Shown here piece by piece: positions 9,207 through 18,150 of a stretch of 64,000 bases of DNA. Source of the stretch: JALRBM01 sp964615445 (GTDB lineage Bacteria > Patescibacteriota > Saccharimonadia > Saccharimonadales > Saccharimonadaceae); NCBI GenBank assembly GCA_964615445.1, contig CAZTOK010000001.1, forward strand, positions 36,142-100,141. Direction: 5' to 3'. A program made the position numbers and the translations under genes. The notes beneath the pieces were generated by a model. The model was not told where the DNA came from and did not search any database. It saw only the letters and a program-made list of their open reading frames with translations. Numbering within the stretch: the first letter of the stretch is position 1; each line of letters opens with the position of its first letter.

Positions 9207-10103
9207 ATGCAAAAAATTCTACTTTACTACAAATTTACGCCAATTAGTGACCCAACAACAATGAAGTTATGGCAAAAAACACTGTGCGATAGCCTAAATT
9301 TGCGTGGCCGTATTCTTATTTCAAAACACGGCCTAAATGGTACGGTCGGAGGAGATATTGAAGACCTTAAAAAATACATAAAAGCCACGAAAGAATTCAA
9401 AGGCTTTAAGGGTACGGTATTTAAGTGGAGCGAGGGTGGTCGTGAAGATTTTCCACGTATGAGCGTGAAAGTAAAAGACGAAATTGTCGCGTTTGATGCG
9501 GCTGACGAATTAAAAGTAGATGAGCAAGGCGTAGTCGACGGCGGCGTTCACTTAAAACCAAAAGAGGTACATAAACTCGTTGAAGAACGTGGGGATGACG
9601 TCGTGTTTTTTGATGGTCGTAATGCCTACGAAGCAAATATTGGTAAATTTAAAAATGCCATTGTACCAGATACACGTACGAGCCGCGATTTTATAAAAGA
9701 ACTCGAAAGCGGCAAATACGATGATATCAAAGATAAGCCTGTGGTGACGTACTGTACTGGTGGTATTCGCTGTGAAGTCCTTTCCAGCCTTATGAAGAAC
9801 CGTGGATTCAAAGAGGTGTATCAAATTGATGGTGGTATTGTGAAATACGGTGAAACCTTCGGCGATGATGGCTTGTGGGAGGGAAGCTTGCATGTATTTG
9901 ACGATCGCATGAAGGTAGACTTTAGCGATCATACAGCCATTGTCGGTAAATGCACCCACTGTAATGGTCCAACAAACAATTACGAAAACTGTGCGTTTGC
10001 CAATTGTAACGACCTAGTGCTTATTTGTTTAAATTGTAAGCAAGATCCTGATCTTTTGTTTCATACGGAAGAATGCCGAGAAAAAGCAACAGCGAGCGTG
10101 TAA
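9207..10103 (+). CDS. trhO: tRNA uridine(34) hydroxylase TrhO (rhodanese-domain protein)
   Basis: TrhO uses oxygen to form 5-hydroxyuridine at tRNA position 34. The 298-residue protein has an N-terminal acylphosphatase-like domain (ISKHGLNGTVGG), a rhodanese domain with active loop CTGGIRCE (VVTYCTGGIRCEVLSS, residue near 190), and a C-terminal cysteine-rich zinc module (CTHC, CAFANC, CLNC and a final C). This is the TrhO/YceA order. It has no Shine-Dalgarno; the extended -10 sits 8 bases upstream. A hairpin terminator overlaps the stop. Confidence 0.93.
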   Translation: MQKILLYYKFTPISDPTTMKLWQKTLCDSLNLRGRILISKHGLNGTVGGDIEDLKKYIKATKEFKGFKGTVFKWSEGGREDFPRMSVKVKDEIVAFDAADELKVDEQGVVDGGVHLKPKEVHKLVEERGDDVVFFDGRNAYEANIGKFKNAIVPDTRTSRDFIKELESGKYDDIKDKPVVTYCTGGIRCEVLSSLMKNRGFKEVYQIDGGIVKYGETFGDDGLWEGSLHVFDDRMKVDFSDHTAIVGKCTHCNGPTNNYENCAFANCNDLVLICLNCKQDPDLLFHTEECREKATASV

Positions 10104-10120
10104 AAGCTCGCTGTTTTTTT
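10089..10120 (+). terminator. Terminator of trhO
   Basis: The 9-bp arms acagcgagc and gctcgctgt (10089-10097 with 10106-10114) are followed by a run of T. The trhO stop codon lies in the loop. Confidence 0.9.
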
Positions 10121-10139
10121 GTCGTGTTTTGCTCTGGTT

Positions 10140-11995
10140 TTAGTGAACCGCTTCAGTTTTGAAATGACGAGGTAATAAGAAGCTGAGGCCAAACAAGAAG
10201 GCGACGATCGTGGCAGCGTACATAACGGCAATACTAAACCCATATAGGAAGTTGCGCGCGTTTGCCTGCTTAGTTGCAGTTTCAAGGGTGGTTGCTATAG
10301 CCTGAGACGAGGGATCACTTTTACTTCCATTCATAAGTTTTTTACAGCTGTCAGGAATAACCGAGGCGTCTTTTTGACTCGTACGGTCAACGAAGCAGGT
10401 TTTAGTTCCGTCGATAATTTGTTGTTGAGCAGGAGCGGGAATGTGCGCGCTGGTAAGCTGTGTGCGAATTGTGTCAGTCGTACTATCAAAACTCGTGTTG
10501 GCATGTGCGGTAAGCTGGCCAAAGAATATGACGCCAATGACCGCAATACCTATTGCACCACCAAGCTGTTGAATGGCGCTGAGCGTTCCAGATGCAGATC
10601 CAGCATCACGCGGATCAACCTTGCTGAGCGTGACTGAAAAGAGTGGACCCATAACGCTACCCATGCCAAGACCAATGATAAATAGGCTTGGGATGAACTC
10701 CCATGGTGTCGTGTCAGCACCGCTGAGATGAATAGTGAATGCCATAGCACCAAATCCAATACCAAGAATAACTGTACCAAGTGTCATGGCGTAGCGTCCA
10801 AGCTTTGGTACTAATTTGCCTGATAGCCATGCAATACTAAAGCTAATACCAACAGCCGTTGGAAGACCGGTAAGGGCAGCTTCTATGACACTGTAGCCAA
10901 GCCCAATTTGTAGCATTAAGGTAAAGGTAAAGAAGAACCCAAGCATTATCATCTCAAATGCAATATTCGTAATAAGTCCGACAACAAAAGCACGTTGTTT
11001 GAATAAGCTNNNNNNNNNNNNNNNNNNNNNNNNNNNNNNNNNNNNNNNNNNNNNNNNNNNNNNNNNNNNNNNNNNNNNNNNNNNNNNNNNNNNNNNNNNN
11101 NNNNNNNNNCAAATGCAATATTCGTAATAAGTCCGACAACAAAAGCACGTTGTTTGAATAAGCTAGGAAGGACTAGCGGCGAACCATCGGCCTTGCTTTT
11201 TCGTAGTTGCCACCATGTAAAGATAGCGAAGATAGGCAAAGAAATAGCCATCATTACAAATCCCCAAATGGGCCAGTTAAGGTCGCGTCCTTCAATGAGT
11301 GGGTAAATAAGCAGGCTTAGTGCAATCATGATAAGACCAGTACCAAAAATATCGAGCTTGAGTGGATGTGGCGATTTGCCATCTGGTAGTGCGCGGACCG
11401 CAGCAATAAAGGCAAAGACGCCAATCGGCACGTTAATGAGGAAAATAGGTCGCCAATCGAGGTTGAAAATATTTGCCTGGATAAGGAGGCCACCAAGGAT
11501 TGGACCAAGTGAGGCTGCAAGACCACCAAGGGCTCCAAAAAGACCCAGCACACCAGTGCGTTCATCTGGCTTATACATCACCTGCATGAGCGACATTACT
11601 TGGGGAACCATCAGTGCAGCCATGGCACCTTGAAGAAGCCTAGATCCAATAAGTATTTCAGGATTCCATGCTAGGCCACTAAAGAGCGAGGCAATGGTGA
11701 AGCCAGCAACACCAGTCAGGAACAGCTTTTTGTAGCCAAATACGTCACCCATACGACCACCAGTAATAAGAAGAATGGCGAAAGCAAGGGCGTAGCCGGC
11801 GGCGAGCCACTGAATAGTGGCGTAGCTGGCACCAAGATTAGCTTGAATTGATGGAACGGCAATATTAACAATGGTGTTGTCGAGAAGATCCATCACAAAC
11901 GCGAGGGCGACAACAACTAATGCAATAGTGCGTTGACGACTCGTAAACTTACTCGCGTGGTGCTGAGCAGAGTGAGTCGGGTGCTCGCTTGACAT
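10140..11995 (-). CDS. MFS drug exporter, DHA2/EmrB type, interrupted by an artificial assembly gap
   Basis: This is a 14-helix proton-coupled multidrug exporter. The N-terminal part reads FVMDLLDNTIVNIAVPSIQ and continues with GRMGDVFGYKKLF (motif A). The C-terminal part has GMGSVMGPLFSVTLS, an extra-membrane loop of about 60 residues with two cysteines, and a last helix. The 100 N at 11010-11109 lie between two identical 55-base copies (10955-11009, 11110-11164). Removing the N and one copy leaves 1701 bases, an exact multiple of three, giving one open frame of 566 residues across the join. So this is one intact gene, not two. It is divergent from a MarR regulator gene at 12080, with operator-like repeats between. 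Confidence 0.93.
10955..11164. repeat. Duplicated 55-base contig ends flanking 100 N (assembly artefact)
   Basis: Bases 10955-11009 and 11110-11164 are identical over 55 positions and enclose exactly 100 N. This is the pattern left when two contigs that overlap by an assembly k-mer are scaffolded without being merged. The real sequence is very probably continuous here, with one copy. Confidence 0.95.
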
Positions 11996-12012
11996 AGTTT
12001 TTGTTTCCTATC

Positions 12013-12029
12013 TATACTAGTATATAGTT
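12013..12029. promoter_or_regulatory. Promoter/operator element shared by the two MFS-MarR intergenic regions
   Basis: The 17-base element tatactagtatatagtt contains the perfect palindrome tatactagtata (12013-12024). It matches the element at 47001-47017 at 15 of 17 positions, in the same orientation between an MFS gene on the left and a MarR gene on the right. It also carries TATACT -10-like boxes on both strands. Confidence 0.55.
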
Positions 12030-12037
12030 TAGTAATT

Positions 12038-12062
12038 AATTATCTTAGATTGTAAGATAATT
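12038..12062. promoter_or_regulatory. Candidate MarR operator (perfect inverted repeat)
   Basis: Two perfect 10-bp arms, aattatctta and taagataatt, flank gattg just upstream of the marR-type gene at 12080. The size and place fit a MarR dimer site. Its core CTTA-N5-TAAG recurs upstream of the monooxygenase gene at 21640. Confidence 0.65.
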
Positions 12063-12079
12063 ACGTAGCAGAGTCAACA

Positions 12080-12559
12080 ATGAATTCACGAAAAGCTATT
12101 ATTGAGTCATTAAATCAGGTTATTCAGGAAATGGGCACGCTTACCGTGCTTCATACGAATGCTATTGCCTCGAAAATCAATTTGAGTGCAACCGAGTTTG
12201 AAGCGTTAGATATTATTGGTCGTTACCAACCGCTTAGTGCAGGGCAGCTTGCTTCCTACTGCGGTCTAACAACGGGTGGAACGACGGGTATTGTCGATAG
12301 GCTCGAAGCGGCTGGGTTTGTGAAGCGGGTTCGTGACCCTGAAGATAGGCGCCGCATATTTATTGAGCCGGTGCGAAAAAGTGCTGCAGAAAAAAAGGTA
12401 TGGGGGTTGTATCGTCCCATGGAAAAAGCCTTCTGTGAAACGGTAGCACAATATAGCGATGAAGAACTGAAATGTTTTACACAATTTTGCGAAAATATGA
12501 ATAAGCACGTGAAAGAGATTATTAGCGATCTGCGAAACGCTAAGCTTACTCAGAAATAA
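12080..12559 (+). CDS. MarR-family transcriptional regulator
   Basis: The 159-residue protein has the winged-helix layout of MarR: a helix-turn-helix around LSAGQLASYCGLTTGGTTGIVDRL, then the wing FVKRVRDPEDRRRIFIE with the DRR motif. It probably represses the divergent MFS exporter and itself through the inverted repeat at 12038-12062, and is released by a small ligand. That regulatory role is inferred from position. The 3' end overlaps the convergent ABC permease gene by 14 bases. Confidence 0.9.
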   Translation: MNSRKAIIESLNQVIQEMGTLTVLHTNAIASKINLSATEFEALDIIGRYQPLSAGQLASYCGLTTGGTTGIVDRLEAAGFVKRVRDPEDRRRIFIEPVRKSAAEKKVWGLYRPMEKAFCETVAQYSDEELKCFTQFCENMNKHVKEIISDLRNAKLTQK

Positions 12560-14156
12560 TATCGCGTTTTGAAAAGGCAAAAACGCCAATTGCTCCGAGA
12601 GCAATCCCTAGTACGCTGAGCCATAGAAACGTTTGCCAATCCGGCTGCTTTGACGGTGATGTGGCAATATAATGAAATAGCGAACTCCTTGTAAGGGTGT
12701 CGTTTAAGGTAATAACCGATCCTAAAAGATCGATTATAAAAGACCAAATAATAATGACGTACATGCCGGCAGTGGCAATTCTTGGCCATACCCCATAAAG
12801 TAAGGTGCCAACACCAAAGGCAAAAATAATAGTGCCGACAAGCGTTACTCCAACGAGTAAAAAATTCCCGAGGCCGAACGCAATGTGCTGCGACTGCGCT
12901 GAAAGCCAGGTTGCAAGAGTACAAAGCAGTGCAATGCTTGTTACCGAAATAATCACAAGGATGAAACGTGAAATCAGCCAATGTGTGCGGCGAATTGGCT
13001 GAGATAATATTGTATCAAGATAATTCCTCGCCTCTTCATTACGAACAGAACCCAAGCTTGTAGTGGCCATAATAAGTAATATCATCACAGTAAATACCAT
13101 GCCACTTCCAATGAAAGCTATCTTAAGATCGTTTGTACTTCCTAGCCGAGAGACAATGGCTTGCAAATTTGTTGAGCTTGTTATGGCGTTTGTCGCGACA
13201 CTAGTAAGCGACGCAATAAGGGTAGTAACTACAAGTGCTGCCAACATCCAGCCAAGAAAGACGATCCAACTTTCGCGCAGAGTAAAAAAGCTCACGTTTT
13301 GAAGGAACAAAAAATGCGATCGGACCGTATCGCGCGTTTGGACGAGCCCTTCGCCTAGGTCGCGCTTTGCGGCTATGGTAACACCCAAAACGGTAAGTGG
13401 CAGCGCAACTAAGAATGGCCATAACCAGCCGTATTGTGGCGTGATAGCGGGGCTAAGTTGATCGGCCCAGCCAAATGGCGTGAGATTTTTGAGCCAGTAG
13501 AGGTCGGGTGCGGTATTGCCAATAGAACGAAGTGTGAATAATGCAATGGCGATTGTTAGACACCAAAGAAGTACGCGTCTACGGCTTGAAAAGAACTGAC
13601 TCACAACCACGCTAAGTGTACCTAGTGTAATACCCGGTAAAAACGTTGCTGCGGCAACAAGCATACAATGAGAAAGTGAAATAGAAGTATCTGGCGAAAG
13701 GCGAACGGTGCAAATAATTGCGGAGGCAATAAGGAACGCTACTAGGATCGAACCTCCAAACCCAAGCAGAAGATTGAGCGTTGTTTTGAGTCGAGTTGTC
13801 ACACCAGCGCTAATAAGCTCTAATTTGCCGTCTTCTTCTTGGCCTCGAAGTAGTTTGGTAATGACTACAATTGTCCAAATGGCAATGATAATGCCAAGTA
13901 CTGGACCTGTGCGGTACACCATGTATCCGGCAGGAGATTCGATATTCTTTGCCTCACCATAAATCACGCCAAGAGCCGGTGCCGACTCAAGTGATGTGGC
14001 AAAATGTTCACGGTCTATTTTCGTAGGAAAGGTGGCTTGATAGGCAAATGCCTGCATAATCGCCATTCCTCCGGCAAGAATACCAATGAGAACGGCGCCT
14101 TTAATTGTTTGTCGAAACCCAAAACGACGCAGTGCGCGCATTGGTGAGTGTTTCAC
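12546..14156 (-). CDS. ABC-2 type transporter permease, 12-helix exporter type
   Basis: A 536-residue integral membrane protein with about twelve hydrophobic segments in two six-helix halves. The second half has NEEARNYLDTILSQPIRRTHWLISR, the amphipathic coupling stretch seen in antibiotic-type exporter permeases; the first half has the similar EEDGKLELISAGVTTRLK. It starts 4 bases inside the ATPase gene (ATGA overlap), so the pair forms one transporter. The substrate is unknown; families of this shape often export antibiotics or lipids. Confidence 0.85.
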   Translation of the reverse strand: MKHSPMRALRRFGFRQTIKGAVLIGILAGGMAIMQAFAYQATFPTKIDREHFATSLESAPALGVIYGEAKNIESPAGYMVYRTGPVLGIIIAIWTIVVITKLLRGQEEDGKLELISAGVTTRLKTTLNLLLGFGGSILVAFLIASAIICTVRLSPDTSISLSHCMLVAAATFLPGITLGTLSVVVSQFFSSRRRVLLWCLTIAIALFTLRSIGNTAPDLYWLKNLTPFGWADQLSPAITPQYGWLWPFLVALPLTVLGVTIAAKRDLGEGLVQTRDTVRSHFLFLQNVSFFTLRESWIVFLGWMLAALVVTTLIASLTSVATNAITSSTNLQAIVSRLGSTNDLKIAFIGSGMVFTVMILLIMATTSLGSVRNEEARNYLDTILSQPIRRTHWLISRFILVIISVTSIALLCTLATWLSAQSQHIAFGLGNFLLVGVTLVGTIIFAFGVGTLLYGVWPRIATAGMYVIIIWSFIIDLLGSVITLNDTLTRSSLFHYIATSPSKQPDWQTFLWLSVLGIALGAIGVFAFSKRDIISE

Positions 14157-15049
14157 GCTTCTTCTCCATTTGCACCGTCGTACAACGCCAGAAAGAGCTC
14201 TTCAAGCGATGGTTTATGGCTAATAAAACTAATTGGTTTGGCTTTTGCAATAAGCATCAGCAGCTCGTCGACAGGACCATTTATAGTGCAGTGAAGATGG
14301 TTGCCGGTTATTTTAACATCGGACACGTTCTTGAGTTTTGAAGGGTCGGGCGGCGAGTTATGAAATGTTGCTTCGACAGTGAGTGCTGAAAGATGGCGCA
14401 GCTCTTCGAGCGTCCCAATTTCAACTAACCTCCCACTTTTTAGTACCGCCACACGGTCACATAATTCTTCAACTTCTTCAAGCATATGTGATGACAAAAA
14501 GATGGTTTGTCCGTTCTGCCTGGCACTCATTACTTCATCGCGAAATACCTTAGCCATCACGGGGTCGAGTCCGCTGGTTGGTTCATCAAAAATAAGCAAA
14601 TCAGCTCGCGAGGCGAGCGCGGCAATAAGTACGATTTTTTGACGATTTCCTTTGGAATAACTACGAATTTTTTTGTTTGGATCGAAGGCAAATTTTCGAA
14701 GTAATTCTTTTTGGTAGGTCTCATCGACTGAACCATGGATGTTTGCAAGAAACCGAAGTGTTTCGGCACCGGTAAGATTAGGCCATAAGTTTGTTTCGCC
14801 TGGTACATATGCCACGCGTTTATGAATATTCGCGGCATTTTTAGTGGCATCTTCACCAAAAATAAGTGCTGAGCCTGAAGTTGGTTTAATAAGTCCAAGA
14901 AGTAGGCGAATAGTCGTGGTTTTACCGGCGCCATTCGGCCCTAAGTAGCCGAGGACCTCACCTTTTCGAATGGTAATATCCAAATGATCAAGAGCGGTCA
15001 TATGGCCGTATCGCTTAGTTAATCCCGTTGTTTCAATAATTGTTTGCAT
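14153..15049 (-). CDS. ABC transporter ATP-binding protein of the ABC-2 exporter
   Basis: The 298-residue ATPase has Walker A GPNGAGKTTTIRLL near residue 40, signature-like YSKGNRQKIVLIAALA, Walker B LLIFDEPTSGLDPVM and the switch histidine in LSSHMLEEVEEL. After residue 220 there is a short C-terminal domain as in DrrA/CcmA-type exporters. It is first in a two-gene operon with the 12-helix permease. The gene lies beside a MarR gene but is not divergent from it, so control is unknown. Confidence 0.92.
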   Translation of the reverse strand: MQTIIETTGLTKRYGHMTALDHLDITIRKGEVLGYLGPNGAGKTTTIRLLLGLIKPTSGSALIFGEDATKNAANIHKRVAYVPGETNLWPNLTGAETLRFLANIHGSVDETYQKELLRKFAFDPNKKIRSYSKGNRQKIVLIAALASRADLLIFDEPTSGLDPVMAKVFRDEVMSARQNGQTIFLSSHMLEEVEELCDRVAVLKSGRLVEIGTLEELRHLSALTVEATFHNSPPDPSKLKNVSDVKITGNHLHCTINGPVDELLMLIAKAKPISFISHKPSLEELFLALYDGANGEEA

Positions 15050-15114
15050 AGCTATTCCTACTTACTTATGCTTATTGTAGCGTATACGGGCGGTATTACT
15101 CTAATAAATATTAG

Positions 15115-15137
15115 GCCCCAGACCAAAGGTCTGGGGC
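15115..15137 (-). terminator. Hairpin after the small minus-strand gene
   Basis: A perfect 10-bp stem (gccccagacc with ggtctggggc, loop aaa) lies 15 bases after the stop at 15152 on the minus strand. It is followed there by an AT-rich stretch rather than a clean T run. Confidence 0.65.
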
Positions 15138-15151
15138 AACGTACAATCATT

Positions 15152-15434
15152 TTAGAGAAGAAGCGTATACCGTGCAATGTAAAAGACTATCTTTCTCCCT
15201 TCTCTGTAGAATACGATATCGCAGAGTCCGAATACGGTGTCGTTGTAGAGAACATAGCTAGCATAACCTGCAAGTATACTAGCTTGCACTGGTCGACAAC
15301 TCTGACAGAATGCCCGATCCTCGAACGCCTCTCCGAGTCTTTCGAGAAAAGCTTGTCGAGCTTCTTCCCAATCTAACCCATTTAGCTCAGGAATAAGAAC
15401 TGCAGGTCTGGGACAAAAAAATGGCCTCAGGCAT
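15152..15434 (-). pseudogene. Small gene with an apparent frameshift in a T7 run
   Basis: On the minus strand, ATAGGGAG precedes an ATG at 15434, which reads MPEAIF before a run of seven T (plus-strand A at 15415-15421). Removing one T joins this start to an open frame of about 90 codons ending at TAA 15152. The joined product has protein-like stretches such as LIPELNGLDWEEARQAFLE and FCQSCRPVQASILAGYASY, with two close cysteine pairs. Without the correction the ATG frame stops after 16 codons. Start signal, frame and following hairpin all agree on the minus strand. It could be a sequencing error, a decayed gene or true slippage. Function is unrecognised. Confidence 0.5.
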
Positions 15435-15520
15435 GGCGTCTCCCTATAGTGTACGTATAACCTACTTATATACTATATAAGAACACAGCACAACTTATAG
15501 TCTGATAGTATACTTCACGC

Positions 15521-15526
15521 TATACT
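15521..15526 (+). promoter_or_regulatory. -10 box placed for leaderless uvrC mRNA
   Basis: TATACT ends 7 bases before the uvrC ATG at 15534. The intervening bases hold no Shine-Dalgarno. Confidence 0.55.
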
Positions 15527-15533
15527 ATAAGAG

Positions 15534-17090
15534 ATGAATAAAGCTCTCGAAGCCAAACTAAAAACACTACCTCGCAGCGCTGGGGTGTATTTTCATAAAG
15601 CTGAAAATGGTGAGATTATTTATGTAGGTAAGGCAGCTGTGCTTAAAAATCGGGTGCGTCAATATTTTCAAAGTTCGCGTGACATGGATGTTAAAACGCG
15701 GGCATTAGTGGCCGAAATTCACGATACCGATTGGGTAGAAACCGAAAGCGAAATCGACGCACTGTTTCTTGAAAGCGAAATGGTCAAGCGCTACATGCCG
15801 CGCTATAACATTTTGCTGCGTGATGATAAGTCGCAAATGTACATTCGAATTGATATGAAAAGTGAGTGGCCCTACGTAAGTTTTACGCGAAACCCAGCAG
15901 ACGACGATGCCACGTATTTTGGGCCATACTATAATGGGTTTGCACTTAAAAAAGCACTTCGTTATCTCCGTAAAACATTTCCATATTATACCAAGGCGCC
16001 AAGACCAGGCGAGCGGCCAGATTTAGATGCGCATTTGGGTCTCGCACCGATTCATATGACGAGTGATGAGTATCATACGGAGCTTCGAAAGCTTATTAGT
16101 TATATAAAAGGTAACCGCGTGCAATTGGTACGCGAACTTGAGCGCGATATGAAAACAGCTGCGGGGCAGCATGATTTTGAAAAAGCAGCGGTGCTTCGAA
16201 ATAGGGTCCAGAACCTGAAGGAACTCCAGCGTCGCATTATGTTTGGCGACAAAGAATTTTTGGATATTAGTAAAGATAGAGCGCTGGGTGACTTGAGAGA
16301 TCTACTAGGCTTAAAGAAGATTCCGGCTCGCATTGAAGGCTATGACATTTCTCATATGAGCGGCACAAATGTGGTGGCGAGCATGGTGGTATTTACCAAT
16401 GGTGTGAGTGACCGCGCAAATTATCGCAAATTTAAAGCGCGTATTCAACAAAATGACGATTACTTTAATATGTATGAAACCTTGCAGCGCCGCACAAGTG
16501 AGAAAAACCTCAAGGCCTGGGGAACACCAGATCTTATACTAATAGATGGGGGTAAGGGTCAGCTTGACGCGTCTATAAAAGCACTCGAAGAACGAAACCT
16601 TACCATTCCCATTATTAGCATCGCCAAACGCGAAGAAGAAGTAATTGTGCACAGCGCACGTTCAAACGTAGACATTGAGCGTCTAAAAAAACTCATGCAT
16701 GAACCCGAAGATGGTGTACTTGTCACGGCCTCGGGCGCATACTACATTGTGAATCTACATGCTGGGCAAATAAACGCGTCGTCGCACTCTAAAAACCTCC
16801 GCGGAGCATCCATCGTTGCGCGATATTCAGATGTTACTAAGCTGTTCCAGCGCATTCGTGACGAGTCTCATCGTTTTGCGGTGAGTTACCATACTGTACT
16901 AAAACGCGCCAAGCAAACAGCAAGTAGCCTTGAAGATATTCCAGGTATTGGTCCAACTACGCGCAAAAAACTCATCCGCACCTTCGGGAGCTTGCGTGCC
17001 GTACAGGGTGCGAGCGACGAGAAGCTGATTGCTGCGGTTGGCCAGGCGAAAGCTGCATTGCTAAAGCGCTATTTGCTCGCTTCAAAATAA
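15534..17090 (+). CDS. uvrC: Excinuclease ABC subunit C
   Basis: UvrC makes the two incisions in nucleotide excision repair. The 518-residue protein has the GIY-YIG nuclease at the N-terminus (GVYFHKAENGEIIYVGKA), the UVR helical hairpin that binds UvrB (KTAAGQHDFEKAAVLRNRV, near 205), the RNase H-like nuclease (RIEGYDISHMSGTNVVASMV, near 263, and LILIDGGKGQLDA) and a C-terminal helix-hairpin-helix (LEDIPGIGPTTRKKLI). It is shorter than the E. coli protein of about 610 residues, but all domains are present. It is unlinked to uvrA, which lies 13 kb away. Transcription appears leaderless. Confidence 0.96.
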   Translation: MNKALEAKLKTLPRSAGVYFHKAENGEIIYVGKAAVLKNRVRQYFQSSRDMDVKTRALVAEIHDTDWVETESEIDALFLESEMVKRYMPRYNILLRDDKSQMYIRIDMKSEWPYVSFTRNPADDDATYFGPYYNGFALKKALRYLRKTFPYYTKAPRPGERPDLDAHLGLAPIHMTSDEYHTELRKLISYIKGNRVQLVRELERDMKTAAGQHDFEKAAVLRNRVQNLKELQRRIMFGDKEFLDISKDRALGDLRDLLGLKKIPARIEGYDISHMSGTNVVASMVVFTNGVSDRANYRKFKARIQQNDDYFNMYETLQRRTSEKNLKAWGTPDLILIDGGKGQLDASIKALEERNLTIPIISIAKREEEVIVHSARSNVDIERLKKLMHEPEDGVLVTASGAYYIVNLHAGQINASSHSKNLRGASIVARYSDVTKLFQRIRDESHRFAVSYHTVLKRAKQTASSLEDIPGIGPTTRKKLIRTFGSLRAVQGASDEKLIAAVGQAKAALLKRYLLASK

Positions 17091-17093
17091 GCG

Positions 17094-17102
17094 TGCTATA
17101 GT
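17094..17102 (+). promoter_or_regulatory. Extended -10 promoter for the pilin gene
   Basis: TGCTATAGT lies just after the uvrC stop and ends 12 bases before the ATG at 17115, predicting a leader of only about 6 bases. Confidence 0.55.
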
Positions 17103-17114
17103 AACCATAAGGTT

Positions 17115-17717
17115 ATGAAATGTGGGCATTTACAACAAAAACTTGGCTTTAGTCTCGTTGAGATTATGATTGTAGTGGCTGTCATCGGCATTTTAGCTTC
17201 AATCGTTCTCCTTACATTCCCGGGTTATCAAAAACAGGGTAATGACACCCAGCGAAAGAGTGACCTCTCGCAAATTGCAGCAGCCATGAGTGCTTACGCA
17301 CAGCAAAAGAATACCGCCGTTGCGACAGGAAGCGGCTGTGGACTTAATGGCAATGGAAATGGGTGGTTAAACGCGACCACCTCTGATATTTCTACCTACC
17401 CACGTGCAATTACGGCGTGCTTGCAGGATGCGAAAGTGCTTGGTACTGGCACGTTTACCGACCCTTCTGGGTGTAGGTGGGCAGACGGGACGAGTAAATG
17501 TGGCAGTTCGGGTGGTGTTGCCCAGGCATATATGAAAGTAACCTGTACGAAGAGTGGAGCAACCGTCACTTATCTATTTGCACATCTCGAAACAGCGGCT
17601 CGACAGGATGCTACGATTGATGCGCTATGCGATAGCGGCAGTGTCAGTGACTTTACATCTACATCGCAAAAGTGGGGGACTAACTACGCCATGAACTATT
17701 ACGTTCAAGTGCGCTAG
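17115..17717 (+). CDS. Type IV pilin-like protein with prepilin signal
   Basis: The 200-residue protein starts with a short basic leader and a type III prepilin site, G-FSLVEIMIVVAVIG, with the conserved glutamate at mature position 5. The 20-residue hydrophobic helix continues through ILASIVLLTF. The remainder is a soluble head with several cysteines (SGCGLNG, ACLQDA, GCRWADGTSKCG, VTCTK, ALCDSG), probably disulphide-bonded outside the cell. It should be cleaved by a PilD peptidase and form part of a type IV pilus or pseudopilus. No assembly genes are in the window. Confidence 0.9.
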   Translation: MKCGHLQQKLGFSLVEIMIVVAVIGILASIVLLTFPGYQKQGNDTQRKSDLSQIAAAMSAYAQQKNTAVATGSGCGLNGNGNGWLNATTSDISTYPRAITACLQDAKVLGTGTFTDPSGCRWADGTSKCGSSGGVAQAYMKVTCTKSGATVTYLFAHLETAARQDATIDALCDSGSVSDFTSTSQKWGTNYAMNYYVQVR

Positions 17718-17743
17718 TGCTCGACAGAACCAGGAAATATCGT

Positions 17744-17749
17744 TATACT
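17744..17749 (+). promoter_or_regulatory. -10 box for the YvlD-like gene, secG and the solute-binding protein
   Basis: TATACT is followed by GAGG at 17751-17754, a Shine-Dalgarno 6 bases before ATG 17761. The predicted leader is about 5 bases. Confidence 0.5.
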
Positions 17750-17760
17750 AGAGGAAATCT

Positions 17761-18150
17761 ATGAAAAAACAATTTCTTTTGTTTATCCTACGTTGGATAT
17801 TAAACTCGTTTGGGCTTTGGGTAGCGGTACGTATTTTTGGTACGGGCTATAGCGATGCTGAGCTCGCAACGAGCATATGGGTATTTTTACTTGCTGGTCT
17901 TATCTTCTCTGTTATCAATGCTATCTTGCGGCCAATTGTTATCATTTTGTCGCTCCCTGCCATCCTTATTACACTGGGACTCTTCACTATTATTGTGAAT
18001 GGCTTCATGGTATATGTTTCTTTAATGTTGGTACCTGGTCTGCATATGGCATTTTGGAATTCCGTACTTACCGGAATTGTCTTAAGTTTGATAAACTATA
18101 TAGTAAGTAGTGCGCTTGAATTACGGTATGCACGCGAACAAGGAAAATAA
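17761..18150 (+). CDS. Four-helix membrane protein, phage holin 4_2/YvlD-like family
   Basis: The 129-residue protein has four hydrophobic segments with short loops. The start (ILRWILNSFGLWVAVRIF), VINAILRPIVIILSLPAILITLGLF and the final LINYIVSSALEL are typical of the family annotated as phage holin family 4 or YvlD. In bacteria these are chromosomal membrane proteins of uncertain role, not necessarily phage proteins. The stop directly abuts the secG start, and the two share a promoter. Confidence 0.85.
   Translation: MKKQFLLFILRWILNSFGLWVAVRIFGTGYSDAELATSIWVFLLAGLIFSVINAILRPIVIILSLPAILITLGLFTIIVNGFMVYVSLMLVPGLHMAFWNSVLTGIVLSLINYIVSSALELRYAREQGK

Noticed and set aside
10140..11995. Two separate partial MFS genes or a natural gene break
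   Set aside because: The duplicated 55-base ends and exact frame closure show one gene split by scaffolding.
15044..15376. A 110-codon plus-strand frame upstream of uvrC
   Set aside because: It starts within the 5' end of a minus-strand gene, has no start signal, reads through a terminator hairpin and shares its codon register with a better-supported minus-strand frame.
17761..18150. Prophage signal from a holin-like protein
   Set aside because: The YvlD-type family is chromosomal and the gene is fused into the secG operon; no other phage genes lie nearby.
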